A stretch of DNA of 64,000 nt. It comes from Terana coerulea (lineage: Eukaryota; Basidiomycota; Agaricomycetes; Polyporales; Phanerochaetaceae). Every line of letters starts with the position of its first letter. Position 1 is the stretch's first letter. The translations under genes and the position numbers were made by a program. Shown piece by piece: positions 34,105-45,558 of this stretch. The notes below the pieces were generated by a model that was not told where the DNA came from, did no database searches, and saw only the letters and a program-made list of their open reading frames with translations. The stretch spans positions 534,473-598,472 of the forward strand of contig JAKOGH010000740.1 of assembly GCA_024811115.1 (NCBI GenBank), read 5' to 3'.

Positions 34105-35811
34105 TCACAGTGCGCCAATCAGTACGCGGGGACCGGCAGCAAAGCGCACGTCCTTCAAGCGCGGGAAGAGGACGTGCAGCGCACGCGCGACGGCCTCCGG
34201 GACTGCGATAGACGGCCGCGAATATCTGCCCGCTTCAAGGTGAACGAGCGTGTGGTCGGCTCTGCCTCTCGCGAGCTCGCGAATCCAGTCCGTCGTCGCC
34301 GCAGAGACGCCGCAGGAAAGGTCGAGCGTGAGCGACAAGGACTGCAGGTTCGGGCAGGACTGCCGCAGCACGGCGAGGGCGCGCAGCGTGACGGCCGCTG
34401 GGGCGCGGTCGCGGCTCGAAGAGCGCGCCGTGGTCGCAAGCTGCAAGATCTCCAGCTCGGGCCATGCCCTTGCCATAGCTATTACAGCTGCGTCGCTTGC
34501 GTCCACTTCAAAGTCGGTACCATAGCGGCGGTACCCGCGGTGACTTGCGATGCGGAAGGTCCTCAGATTATGAAGTGGCAACAGTCCCTCGAGATCGGAG
34601 GCGCCGAAGCGCACGGGCGCGCACCTCTCAGGAACCGACTCCATGTAGATTGTTAAATGCTCCAGAGCAGTGATCTCTGCGACAGCGATAAAGCAGTCCC
34701 TGACAAGACCTGCTTCCTGCTCAAGGGAAGTCCACGGGCTAAGCTAAAAGTTTAATACGCGTAGCCGAGGGAGGGGGATGGCACGGAGAAGGCCAGTAAT
34801 TGTACCGAGAGGAAGAGTTCCGAGGCGGAGTTCTTGGAAGCCTGCAGAGGGTAGAATGCGATCTGAAGGAATCGACCGACAAGGTAAGTTCCACGCAGAT
34901 ATAGCGAGAGATGTCAGCGCCGGTAAATTGGGTAGGTGGTCAAAGGCCTCTTGATGTAGGCCAAAATTGGTATGGAAAGACTTTAGGCTGGGCCAGCCAT
35001 ATGTTTGTTCACCGAAGAGCTTCTCTGGATGATCTTGCATTGGGAGGGCCGCGGTTTGCCAAATGCCGAGATGCTCGAGGAATGGGGAGTGCTGCTTGAT
35101 GAGAGCGAATACTTCATGCAACGGGCACAGCGGCACGGTGATCTCGGCTTCTCTGGCAAAAGGAAGTGATTTCCGATTGAACGTGACGGACCTGAGAGCT
35201 TCCCCCTGCGAGATAGGGAATGCAGGAGAGAGCGCACCAGCGCGGCCAGGTGAAGCAGTCAAGCTCGAAATCGCGGAGTCTTGGAAACAGCGGCCTGTCT
35301 GTAGCGTTACGGCGCGACATCACGTACGCAGAGAAGTGCACCTGCAGATCCACGTCCAGCGCGGGGTCCCGAAAGCCCTGCCCCTGCCACCGCAGCACCT
35401 GCACTCGCTGAGCACACACGCCAAACCTGTCCCACTAGCATCCGTCGGTTTCCTTTTAAATCCCTATTCAGAGAGCGTACACCATCGCATGAACATGTGG
35501 CGTCGCAACATAAAATAGGGCTGCTCGGTGCTCACCAGGATAGCCCTACACCTGAAGCCTTCGGAAATGCATCTCTCCAGTGTCACGTTTGCGGTAACAG
35601 ACCAGACACCAGCCGGCATGCATTGGATAAGCGAAGCGAGGGATGGTGGGTCCCTCCATAAGATGTTCAAGGCTACGCGGGTGAATGCGCGGCAGGTACA
35701 GGCGAGGGCTATGAGCGTGCGATGGAGGACACGGACATCAGGGGGATATCTTGAGGGGACGGACTCAAAGATCACGGTCAGAATTTCCTGAACCAAGAGT
35801 GCTCTGTGCAT
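34105..35811 (-). pseudogene. F-box/leucine-rich-repeat-like protein with broken frame
   Basis: The ATG at 35811 starts MHRALLVQEILTVIFESVPS, followed by HRTLIALACTCRAFTRVALN, a basidiomycete-type F-box. Leucine-rich text follows (PRLRDFELDCFTWPRWC, LRLGTLPLGTITGLLRAIPL, SCPNLQSLSLTLDLSCGV) up to a stop at 34105. F-box proteins of this type are substrate adaptors of SCF ubiquitin ligases. Two defects are seen: a frame change near 35225 without an intron, and an in-frame TAG at 34746-34744 in NF*LSPWTSLEQEA, where the text continues on both sides. Either could be sequence error, but together they suggest a decaying gene. A relic of a related gene lies at 36300-36640. I call it a pseudogene provisionally. 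Confidence 0.6.
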
Positions 35812-36299
35812 GTCGTCTTAGGCGTCGCAGGAGAGCCGACGATCGGGAATAGCGAGGTGCCCTCAAGTCGCGTGGGCAAAGCAGTACTTGGCGGCAGCGG
35901 ACGAGCTTGTTGTATGATATTTCGACGAGCTTGTGTTGTAGTCATCGATGCGCTTGTTGATGTGCTTCCACACGTTGACGAAGCGGTCCGACATTCCCGG
36001 AGATCTAGTGGTCGCCGTCCACAAACTTGAACTTTACCAGAGTAGGGTTTCCTCCTATAGGCTCACTGATATCAATACACCAGCTTTCGATGTACAAGCC
36101 ACATAAGTCTAGAGTATAATCAATAGATATCGCCTCCACGTCCAGCCATCCCTGCACTGTCACCCGAAAAACAGCGAAGCCCCTCCAACGTCTACGCGAA
36201 CACGTCCTCGTAGAACGCCGCTGTGAGGATCCCAACTTGTCCACGCCGTGCATCTGCTACTATGTGCCTGCCCCGACGGCGGTGTGAGCACTCGCGCAC
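35812..36299. other. Intergenic region
   Basis: Just under 500 bases upstream of the F-box gene. They should include its promoter. No open frame with recognisable content was found. Confidence 0.35.
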
Positions 36300-36640
36300 T
36301 ATAAACTTACTGCGAGGGACAGTCCGTGGCAAGGAATGACAGAAGTGACTCTACGGCAATTCCCCAAGGCTGCCAGTGCACAAGCCTTGAAAAGCGCGAA
36401 GAGCAGTGCGGCTGCATGAAGGAGAGGTTGAGGTAGCATACACGTACTCAAAGTGTGGGAATAACATAAGACGAACTGTCTGGTCCTTGATTTTTCCGGA
36501 GATGCCTGCCGAGACGTCGAGCGTGAGGGAGACATACTGCAGATTTGGACAATTATATCGCAGCGCAAGGAGCGTAGCCGGAGTGACCAGTAGTCCTTGG
36601 AAAGCGTGCCAACTCTTCACGAGGTTAAGACGGGTAAATT
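36300..36640 (-). pseudogene. Fragment of a second F-box/LRR gene
   Basis: A short minus-strand stretch reads LLVTPATLLALRYNCPNLQY followed by VSLTLDVSAGIS. It parallels the complete copy next door, VTLRALAVLRQSCPNLQSLS and LTLDLSCGVS. No F-box or other repeats of the family were found around it, so it is a remnant rather than a gene. It shows that this family was once present here in at least two copies. Confidence 0.6.
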
Positions 36641-37059
36641 GATCATGTCGACAGTTATTCGTAGCGCCGTGCGTAGCTGTTTAGGAGACAAGCTGTGTGC
36701 AGGTGCAGGCTGCAGCGAAATATCCAGTTCTGCAGAACAACGAGGTGAAAGCAAGGGCGGAAGACGCGTCGCGTCTATTGCCGCCCGTTGCGCTCAAGCT
36801 CACTGCAGCCGAGGTATATCCGAGCTTGACCTTCGTCCTTGATCCACCATCCCACTCGTACGAAGCAGGCACAAAATGTGAAAGAACTCGGTTCATTACT
36901 CATGGCTACGGCACAGTACACGACTATGTGCAGCAACGGCACCAACGAATCGCAAGTACAAGACATGTAAGGCTTGACGAGAGGAGCCTTGCGCTCAACT
37001 TGCGCTGGGAAGAGGTCGTTAGCGGTGGGATGTGAGGAGAGTGGAAGGATTCGGTGCGT
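36641..37059. other. Intergenic region
   Basis: About 420 bases with no convincing open frame, repeat or RNA gene. Confidence 0.3.
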
Positions 37060-37210
37060 GTTTGTTTCCCATCTCGGTCAGCCAAAGACGCGAGTGGTAC
37101 TCATCCCGAGGGCCGCGAAGAGGCCAGCACCAGGACGAACATCACGACCATGTCCGCCCTCCCTCGGGACCTACCTTGCTTGGCGAGCTCTTCTGCTCTC
37201 TTGCGGAGTC
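37060..37210 (-). repeat. Inverted repeat, left arm
   Basis: This segment matches the reverse complement of 38158-38305. Shared blocks include CCGCCCTCCCTCGGGA, GAGCTC followed by TCTGCTCTCTTGCGGA, and TCCCGAGGGCC. On the minus strand it contains an exon end (codons for RKRAEELAKQ) followed by a donor GTAGGT and intron-like DNA that also matches the other arm. Identity judged by eye is high but imperfect. Confidence 0.7.
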
Positions 37211-37590
37211 GCCGGGGGCCCAGCGGCGACGATGTCGTGTGAAAGGAAATACACGTACCTAGGCACCCTGTCCGCCCTCGAGCTTCCGATTGAGGAGAGT
37301 CTTCGCCTCTTGCGATAGGTCTCGCGTGGCCCCCCAGCGCGGAATCTGTCGTCGGGGTCTCCCTCTACGGGCACCACTGGGGCTGCGGGCGTACTCGAGG
37401 GTTGGTAGGTGCGGGTGAGTGTCGGGTATCGGGTATGGGGGAGGGGATGTGGGCGTGTCGGGCAGATGGGGAGGAGACCAGAGACCAGTAGAGGAGGGAA
37501 GCTAGACAAGAGTCGGTATAGGGACTTGGAGCTCGCAAGGTGCGGTATATATACCGCTGGAGGAGGCTGACTGGTGCTGACCCATGTCAC
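37171..37590 (-). other. Possible small gene on the left arm
   Basis: Coding-like text appears on the minus strand in one frame (DLSQEAKTLLNRKLEGGQG) and, after a likely GTACGT donor, the exon RKRAEELAKQ. A TATATATACC element stands at 37543-37552, close upstream. I could not fix a start codon or a family. The arrangement mirrors the plus-strand exon at about 38158. Confidence 0.35.
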
Positions 37591-37679
37591 AACGAACTGT
37601 GAGGCTGGCTGGAAGCCACGCGGAGCGGCGAACCACGCGCGTGGCTGACTTGTTTATTCTGAATAAACGAGAAAGTCAC

Positions 37680-37735
37680 GCTTGTTGTCCGCCTCCGTCC
37701 GTATATAAACCCCACCGTTCTCGTTCATTCCTTCC
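37680..37735 (+). promoter_or_regulatory. TATA-containing start region for the right-hand twin
   Basis: The block CCGTATATAAACCCCACC is followed by pyrimidine-rich DNA and by the 23-bp tandem repeat. This is a good core-promoter layout for plus-strand transcription toward the right arm. It lies about 130 bp from the opposite-facing TATA element of the left arm, so the pair may be divergently transcribed. Confidence 0.5.
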
Positions 37736-37736
37736 T

Positions 37737-37781
37737 CATCACGCTTGACTAGTCTCCCTCACCACGCTTGACTAGCCTCCC
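37737..37781 (+). repeat. Two tandem 23-bp units
   Basis: Two adjacent copies share CACGCTTGACTAG and CTCCC and differ at two positions. They lie just downstream of a TATA box, in what is probably the leader or start region of a small gene. Confidence 0.75.
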
Positions 37782-38157
37782 CTGTCTTCGCATCACCACC
37801 GTCCAGATGGCTGGAGGATGTCTGCGGGACACTGAGCAGCAACACTCCCGCAGGCGAAGACCACCGACACCCGCTCTCCGCGGCAGCCAAAGATCCCCTT
37901 CATGCAACTGTGATACGCGCAGGCTGGCGTATGCGTTAGTTCTGCCCCAGTATCCGACAACCGACTTTATATAAACTTATATAAACTGGGGCAGGGCTAC
38001 GCAAGGGCTCAGGTGCGCGGGCAGGGTGTACGCTCTGATTGTTCTCGGTTCACAGATCTTCATGTCACCACCGGCACCAGATGACCACCACCAAGACAAG
38101 CGACCGACACCGCAAGCAAGAGCGAGAGTACAAGACGCCGAACCTGGTGCTGGTGGT

Positions 38158-38305
38158 TCCGCAAGAGAGCAGAGGAGCTCGACGACGAGGTGCGTTCCCG
38201 AGGGAGGGCGGGCGTCGGCTAGACGTCTGTCCTGGTGTGGCCTCTACGTGGCCCTCGGGACGATTACCTCCTGTGTCTGTCGGTTGACCGGGAGGGAAAC
38301 CAACC
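38158..38305 (+). repeat. Inverted repeat, right arm
   Basis: This is the partner of 37060-37210 in opposite orientation, about 1 kb away. On the plus strand it encodes RKRAEELDDE, ends at a GTGCGT donor and continues in intron-like DNA that again matches the left arm. Similarity that covers both exon and intron points to recent duplication with inversion, not to conserved protein alone. Confidence 0.7.
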
Positions 38306-38877
38306 AGCACCTAAATTTCTTTGTCTCTTCCGCGCTACACTGATCTCTAACGCTGTCAGCCTTGGGAACTCGAGTACAGGTATGCTCACAGTCTTCATGT
38401 TCGTTGTTACTTCAATTTGCAACTTACCGACTTCTTCTCTTTTCCTTCATCCCACAAGCTCCGGCTTGGCCCCGGCTCCTGACCTTGCCCAGTAAGGTGA
38501 CAGTCAGTAGGTCACGGTGTAGCTCGCGGCATTTAAGCGTAAATTTATTGTACCTGCTTCAGCACATCCCCAAACCAAACCAATGTATCATGCTACACCA
38601 GTTGAGTCTCACAAGCCACAGACAGAATATAAGGGTCTCTTAGAATGCCGTGGTGTGTGGTTCTACAGCAAGTGGGCAGTGAGGTGCTTGTGACCACACA
38701 GCAAAGTCCAATAATCATTGATTACTGAGGTACAGGTGACTTATGAGCGAAACAGTCTACCAAAACCAATGCAAAGTTGCTGAGTCTGGTCCTCGTCAAA
38801 TCCTCGTAAGTACTTGTTCTGTTGGGCCAATGTTGTGGCTGTCTCCGGGTAACAAGCACTGGCACGAATCCGTCTTT
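38306..38877. other. Intergenic region
   Basis: About 570 bases. The left part may hold later exons of the right-hand twin gene, but nothing definite can be read. The right part is the 3' flank of the TPR-CHAT gene. Confidence 0.3.
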
Positions 38878-41800
38878 TCAGGCACCCATATGTGCATAAT
38901 TCACCCACCGCTCAAGTGCATCCGGCGCCTTCGCCTTCGTCAGCTTCTCTCTCAATCGTCTGGTCGCTACACACAGCGCCCTCGCCGCCTTCTTGTACCC
39001 GACCTCCGACGGGTGGTCTCCACTCGTCTCGGCAAGCATCTCCTCGTAGAAAAACGCCGTGAGCGCCGGCCCGTCCTCGTCCTTCATCTGCCAGAGCGTG
39101 CCGAGGACGCTGCGGAAGCCCGTCGCCTGCAGCGCCGCGGCGAGGTGCAGCGCCTCGTCCAGCGCGCTGCCCGCGGCCTGCTCGGCGGTGTGGCACGCGG
39201 AGAGGAACGCGAGCTCGGCGTCGGGCAGGCGCGCGCGGAGGATCTGCAGCAGCGTGAGCGCCGCGCCGTTGTGCAGCAGGAACGCGGACTGGAACGGCGC
39301 ACCGGGCGCGAGCCGGCCGTGGCACGCGAAGTGCGCCCAGTTGGCACCGTGCAGTGCGCTGAGTACGCCGTCGGGCGTCGCCGCCTTGGACCACGCTCAG
39401 GCTTAGTCTGGGCCGGAGAGCTTGAAGCACGGCGAGCTCTTGCGCCGCGTTCTGCAACGAGTCGTCCACCTGAGCGACGGCAAGAAGGGTGGACTGACCG
39501 CGTCCCGCCGCGGCGCCCTGAGCGTCGTCCTGTGCCCTAATGAGGGCCGCGAGGGTTGGGGTGTAGGAGAAGACGTACATGTCAGAGAGGTAGAGTTTGG
39601 CTTTGGTTCCACGGGTTTCGGGTGTGGGGCCAGCGGCGTGCAGGGGCAGCATGCTGAGGACGGAGGTAGGGCACCACCATATCCGCGCGTCACGAGGGAT
39701 ATGGAGCTCCTCCAGGGCATCAACAACTGGACCGACTAACAAGTCCCACAGGGTCTCGAGAGTCTCCTTCAGCGCGGCCTTGTACCGCTTCGGCGTAGCA
39801 CTGAGATTACCGTCGTGCCTTGCCCCTACTAGCTTATTTGCTAGACGTATCATTTCTGGGTGGAATGAGTCGGGCAGCCGGATACACGCCGGGGCGCGCC
39901 CGCGCAGCATAATAATGGCGTCGGAGCGGTGTGCGTTATGATTGACGACAATGACGGGGCCTTCGCGTGCCGCCTCCCGGAGAGCATCGAACCTTGGTAC
40001 CATGAGGAAGTTGCTCAAGCCCGGCATCGCACGGATCGCCTCGGTAAGGACTTCCAGCTTGGAACTCAGCTCGCGTTTCTTCTTGAGCAGGTCTCCGTAC
40101 ACGTCTCGTCTCGAGGTCTCGGCGGGCTGGTCCTGCAGTACTTTGTACTGAGATGCCGTGTCTGTAAATGGACTGGGCGCGGTCGAGAGAGCGTCCAAGG
40201 CTTGAATCATCCGCGTAAACTCGAGATACAACGGCCGGTCTGTGTCCGCAAGCAGGTCGAGCGGCGCACGGAACCGGCGTACCTGGAGTCCACAGCAGCG
40301 TGCGGCCGTGCTCGAGCATCTCGACCGCCGTCGCCAAATCATCTTGCTGGATCGCATAGGACGCCGCGTCCAACGAGAGTGAGCCGTGCGTATGAATGAG
40401 CCCGTGCTGCATCTCGAGCGTCGGGTGCACAATCAGGGCACGCTCGAGCAGCGTCATATGCGCGCGATACGCCGCCAGTGTGGAAGGATGGTGCTCTTCG
40501 CGCCCGATGGCTGCCCAGCGCGATGCGGCGTTGAGCTGCGCAGAGACGTTGGAGATATGTGCTGTGTCGGTGGCACACGAGCGTAGTAGCGCAATGCATG
40601 CCCCCAGATCGTCCTGCGCAAGGGAGATGTGTCGAAATCTGGTGATCAGCGCATCCGCTAGAACGCGCAGGAAAATAGGACGGTACGGATGCCCTGGAAG
40701 AGAGCAGCGCGAGACCTTCATTGCAGTGCTCGATGCATTTTGAAGGTCTTCTGCATCGCCCGTCTTTTGGTATTTGAGACTCCAGCGCCGTTGCCAGGTT
40801 GCTGAGCAGGGCAGGATGGTCCGGATGCCCAGGAGCTTCAAGATACAGCGTGAGAGCAGCAAAATAGAGCGCAATGCACTGGTCCAAATCATGCTCATCC
40901 CCTATCTCGAGGAAGCGAACCTGCAGCGCATGTGCGACGTTGTTGAGTGTAGAAGGACGCGCGGGGTGCCCCAGAGGCAGCAGATCAAGCGCCTCGCGGT
41001 GGCGCGCAACGCACTCTTCCTGATCCTGCATCTTGCCCGTCCGCCTAAACCGCATCCCCAAGGCTGTCGCCAGGTTTCCGAGCGCGGACGTGCGGTAGGG
41101 ATGTCCGGAATGATACAACGCAACTGCTGCTCGCTGGCTCGCGATACAGTCATCCAGGTCTTGCATCTGCCCTGTCTGCTTGTAGCGCGTCCCGAGCGCA
41201 GTCGTCAGACCTGCGAGCGACGCTGCGCGTAGCGGATGGCCTGGAGGACACAGCGACAGAGCCGCGCGCTGGTGCTCAATGCACTCTTCGAGGTCCTGAG
41301 CGTCGCCCGTCTGATTGAACCGATTACGAAGCGCCTGCGCGAGAGTCCCGAGTGCCGCGCTGCGGTGCTCGTGCCCAGGAGGCAGCAAGTCGAGTGCGGC
41401 GCGGTTGTGTGCGATGCTCTCCTCAAGGTCCTCCGCAGTGCTCGTGTGCTCGGAACCGTGTCTGTAGCGCCGTTGCGAGACCGTAGAGCGAGTGGACGGC
41501 CTGGGTGCCCCGGAGGCTCCAGGGCAAGCGCATTTCGCTGGCACGCGATGCACTCCTCGAGATCTTGCAGCCGTCCGATCAGGTTGAACCGTGTCCGCAG
41601 CGCCGCTCCCAGATCGTTGACCATCGCCGCGCGATCGAGGGCTGTCCTGGGGGATGCAGCGCAAGTGCCGCACGCTGGTGAACAATGCACTCTTCAAATC
41701 TTGCGCAGAGCTTGTCAGGCCAAAGCGAGCCAGCAGTGCGTTCGCGAGGGTGCTGAGCACCGAAGGGCGGAGGGGATGCCCAGGGGGATGCACGAGCAGA

Positions 41801-42145
41801 GCCTGCCGGTAGTAGGCGATAGCTTCCGCGCAGTCCTCGATGCTCCTCGTTTGCTGGAAGCGAGAGTAGATAGCATTGGCTAGGTTCTGCACAGCAGCGG
41901 AACGATGGGCCTCGCTGGGCAGCAGAGACACCTTGAGGAGCTCCTTGTACCTCTGGATGCACTCCTGAAGGGCTTCTGCAGAGTTGCTTACAATGGAGTA
42001 GGCCCGGATAGCGTTCGCGAGCTCGAGTAGATGGTGCGGATACTCTGGATCTCCCGGAGAATAGAGCGCCAACCCCTTGTTTTCGCTTCTCTGCGATGGC
42101 TGCAAGTTCTTGAGCCTGCATCGCCAACTGATACGAGTATGATGG
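38878..42145 (-). CDS. TPR-repeat protein with C-terminal CHAT (caspase-like) domain
   Basis: The minus strand encodes tandem helical repeats of about 42 residues, each with a core like LEECIEHQRAALSLCPPGHP, LDDCIASQRAAVALYHSGHP and a tail RFNQTGDAQD. At least eight copies lie between 42.1 and 40.6 kb. A linker follows (EAIRAMPGLSNFLMVPRFD), then a CHAT domain with both catalytic motifs: WAHFACHGRL holding the His and AFLSACHTAEQ holding the Cys. The end reads RWVNYAHMGA, with the stop at 38878-38880. CHAT proteases are clan CD relatives of separase and caspases. Agaricomycetes have many TPR-CHAT genes of unknown target. The frame changes at about 42085, 41700, 41650, 41470, 40760, 40290 and 39390, too many for introns, so this is either a decaying gene or badly resolved sequence. 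The start was not settled; in-frame text reaches at least 42145. Confidence 0.75.
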
Positions 42146-42800
42146 AGTACGGGCTGCCTCTGAATAATAGGTAAGGATGATACGAAAGTCAGTGGATATT
42201 TTCGATATCAGCGGTCTGGGCGACCGACTCAGCTTCTAGCAAGCTGCAGCTTCACAGGCAGCGCACTGGCGTCGCTACGACCAGCCGAGTCAAGCGCCAG
42301 CTAAACTTGATCAATACTCGATTGCAACTCGATTGTCAACCAGTCATGCACCGAACTCACATCTCTACGTCTTCACGCCCCCTTGCTCGTTGCTGAGTCG
42401 ATTTTGCTGAAGGTATGTAGGCGGTTAAAACATAAGTTGAGCCTCCACCTAAATGCGGTAACCAGCAGCCTTTGAATTCAACATAACCAAACCAAAACCT
42501 ATCCGAGATCAGCGAGCGGGTTGGAGTGAAAGCGTTGTGGCCCTGTGTGGCACTCGCGGAAAGTGGGGCCAGGCTACGCGTCACGCGGCAACAGCCGGGT
42601 GACGACCCGCGGCCGTGACGGGCACGTGGGGGTTCAACTTGGGCGCCTGCGGTCGCTTCTCTAACTCCTTCGTGCTCGATCGCTTCAAACCCCTTCCTGC
42701 CACAATTTCTGTGAGGCGTTGCCCGTTGTCCTGAGAAAGACGCTCGCAAGGTCACTACGCTGGACGCGGACGCAGGAAAAACATCTCGAGGCGGAGACGG
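42146..42800. promoter_or_regulatory. Divergent region between TPR-CHAT and exonuclease genes
   Basis: These 650 bases separate genes on opposite strands. They should hold the first small exon or promoter of the TPR-CHAT gene and the promoter of the exonuclease gene. A near-palindrome ACGCGTCACGCGG near 42575 and an imperfect CGTGACGGGCACGTG stand out, but no consensus can be assigned. Confidence 0.35.
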
Positions 42801-45172
42801 ATGGCATTCCAAGCACTGAAAGAACACCCACTCAAGTCGACCACTTCCGCTGCCAGATTCGGACGCAGCATGGGTTTTTCGCCGCCTGCCTCACCGCGCA
42901 AGCGTACCGCAACCACCGGCTCGTCCTCCGCTGCTGCAATTGTGTTTTCTGCAGGCCCGTCGCACGCGTTCTCCACGACCTCCGCGCACGCAAATGCCTT
43001 TGGTGGACCCGCTTTCGGCGCGGCATGGCCGCCTCCTGGGCACAGTAATCATGCGAGAAAAACAACTGATACGAATTTGGAGAGAGCAGGGGGCAGGAGG
43101 ACGGAGCAGGAAAGGACCGCGTTCAAGTCCAAGCTGCTCGCAGCGATTGACGCAGAGGTGGATATGAGCAAGCCGGGTGGCGTGGTACGTTCCGTGCCAG
43201 AGCCTACAGAACATGTAGCAACGAATAAGGGGAGTACGGGAGCGAAAAAACGGCCGGAGGAGAACGCGTGCGTCTTCTTTGCTTTGTTTGCTTTCTGTGC
43301 ATCACACTGAGTGGAATAATGCCCTTTGTTTGCGTGTGTAATACATAGCGTCCACGCCATCTTCAAACAAGCGGCGAAGAAGCCTACCTCATCAGACAAA
43401 GCGTTAACCTCGCACATGGCGCAGCCACCCACACATATGCCCAAACCGTCGTCCTCGTCCTCCTCTGCCGCAGAGCCCTCCTCACGTTCATCCTCAAAAC
43501 CAGCCTCGTCCACGCCCAATGACGTGGAAGCTGAGGACCTTGCCTTAGTCGGGTGGGACATCGAACGCGAGCTCGCGCGATACTCTACCGGCTCTAGGAT
43601 GACGAATGCCAAGTCTGTACCCAAAACCGCTACGAAAGCGGGGGCGAAGGGCAAAGGCAAGGCCACTGTAGAAGATGCAGAGCAGGAGGGAGAGGCCGTG
43701 GATAAGGGGCCCTTACCTCTGTACTCATACAAAGACTTCGACCCAGCGCCGACGGTGGTTTATACCCGACACGAGGAGGAGGCAAATGACCTGATCGGGA
43801 CGTTGAAGGACGGGTGCGTCTATTTCCCTCTCGCGTTTCTTCCGCATGCACGATGAGCTGACATGTCTGTACTCAGACCGGTGGGCTTCGACATGGAGTG
43901 GTTGTTTTACTTTCGCAACGACCCAGTCACAAAGCGGCCACGGCAAATCACAAAGCGCACTGCGCTTGTGCAGGTGAGCGACCGCCGGATGGTGCTACTC
44001 ATACATATCAGTGCCATGAAAAGTGCGTCTCTGCCAATCTCTCTCCCCCTTACACGCATCCTAACTACGCCGCTCCTTCACATTGAACAGAGGTCCCGCA
44101 GGCACTCAAAGTACGCCCGTCCGTTTCCTGCACATGCCCGCGGTATCTCACCGGAACACACTACAGGAGCTCATCGAATCCGACCGCTTGAAGCTCGGCG
44201 TGAACATCCGGGGCGACGGCGCGAAGCTCCTCGCGGACTACAACCTCGCGCCGCGCGCGCTGCTCGAGCTCGGCGCGTTCGCGCACGCCGCGGACCCCGC
44301 GTTCCAGGCCGCGTACAAGCGCAAGGTCGTAAGCCTCGCGCGGATGGTCGAGATGTACCTCGGCAAGGAGATCGACAAGGGCGACGTGCGGACGGGCAAC
44401 TGGGAGCGCGTGCCGTTGAGCGAGAAGCAACAGACATGTGTGTCTTCATTTTTTTTCCGTTCCCCTTTCAATGTCATTCTGCGGTGAACTGACGGGCGGT
44501 GTTGCGGGCTATAGATGCGGCCAACGACGCGCACTCAGTGCTGATGGTGTACCACCGGCTGCTCGAGATTGCAGCAGAAAACGGGTTGGCGGACGGCCTG
44601 GACCCGGCGGCGTATACAGTGGACGCCACGGGTGCGAGCCCGCCTGCGATTGAATCGCTCGCCTCCGCCTCGACAGAGAGTACCGAGATGGCGACAGAGG
44701 AGATGGATGTGGCAACGACCCCGAGCGAGGTGGCCGAGCACGCCTCGTCGAGCACGCTCAACGCGTCTGCTGCCGCGTCCAGCGCGCCCGGGAGGCCGGC
44801 GCAGCAGGTGTATGCGTACCGCAGCCCTCAGCACCTGCGTGCGTATAAGCTATGGCACGAACGCGGGCTGCCGCTCGACGAAATGCGCGCCGCGCTGCGC
44901 AGCCCCAAGGACCCGCTCGCGGCGGGGACGGTCATGTGCGTGTCCCCTCCCTCCCTCTCCCCTCTGCTGCTTGTTGTCTCTTCAGGCGTGCCAGCTGACA
45001 CAGGATGGGTTGCAGATCGTACGTCGTGCGCGCGCTGCAGGCCGACGCGTCGCTCGCGTACAGTACTGATGCGCTCAAGGCGCTCGTGCAGCTCGACGCG
45101 GGCAGCTGGGTGCGCCACCGCGAGTGGATACTCAAGCAGCCTGGGCGGCCGCCGCCATCATCGGGTGCATGA
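42801..45172 (+). CDS. WRN-type 3'-5' exonuclease domain protein
   Basis: A DEDDy-type exonuclease is read from ATG 42801 (MAFQALKEHPLKSTTSAARF), after a Ser/Ala-rich N-terminus and a low-complexity linker with a long Ser run. Motif I is GFDMEWLF with the DxE pair. Motif II contains the Asp of GVNIRGDGAKLLADYNLAP. Motif III is YAANDAHSVLMVYHRL, the Y-x3-D form. After it comes a disordered acidic stretch and a C-terminal piece (YRSPQHLRAYKLWHERGLPL, then SYVVRALQADASLAYS) resembling HRDC-like helices. Introns at about 43269-43349, 43815-43879, 43975-44090, 44436-44515 and 44928-45014 fit GT-AG rules. The TGA is at 45170-45172. No helicase part is attached. Such enzymes act in DNA repair or end processing; nuclear location is inferred. 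Confidence 0.85.
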
Positions 45173-45558
45173 CCCTCATCGACTCGAACGGAAACTGGTA
45201 GTGGTATGACGCTGGACTGAACGGCACGCTTCAAGTCGTACGAAGGGTCGTGTGGCCCAGATACTAGGAGGCTGTGGATGATAGCATACAATTAGGAAGG
45301 GCTGATAGATCTATAGGGAGATATAAAGCAGTTAATATCCAGCAGTGCATATAAACTAATGTAGACTACATGCGTAGTCAAGTCCAAGTACAGTAGATCA
45401 GAGTACTACCAGCAGTCCATATGTATGCAAGCTCATACGCGTGTTCACCTATCTATAAGTTACGAGATAAATCGCTCACTGACACAGAAAATATAACCTG
45501 GATCGATAATAGATCGCGTCCATGTCCATGAGGGAGATACGACGCTACTCGAACCCTG

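Noticed and set aside
43049..43732. Minus-strand open frame of 227 codons
   Set aside because: Antisense to the Ser-rich linker of the exonuclease gene; low complexity explains the absence of stops.
38878..45172. Idea that a gasdermin or other pore-forming target sits next to the TPR-CHAT gene
   Set aside because: The neighbours are an F-box gene and an exonuclease; no pore-forming motif was recognised on either side.
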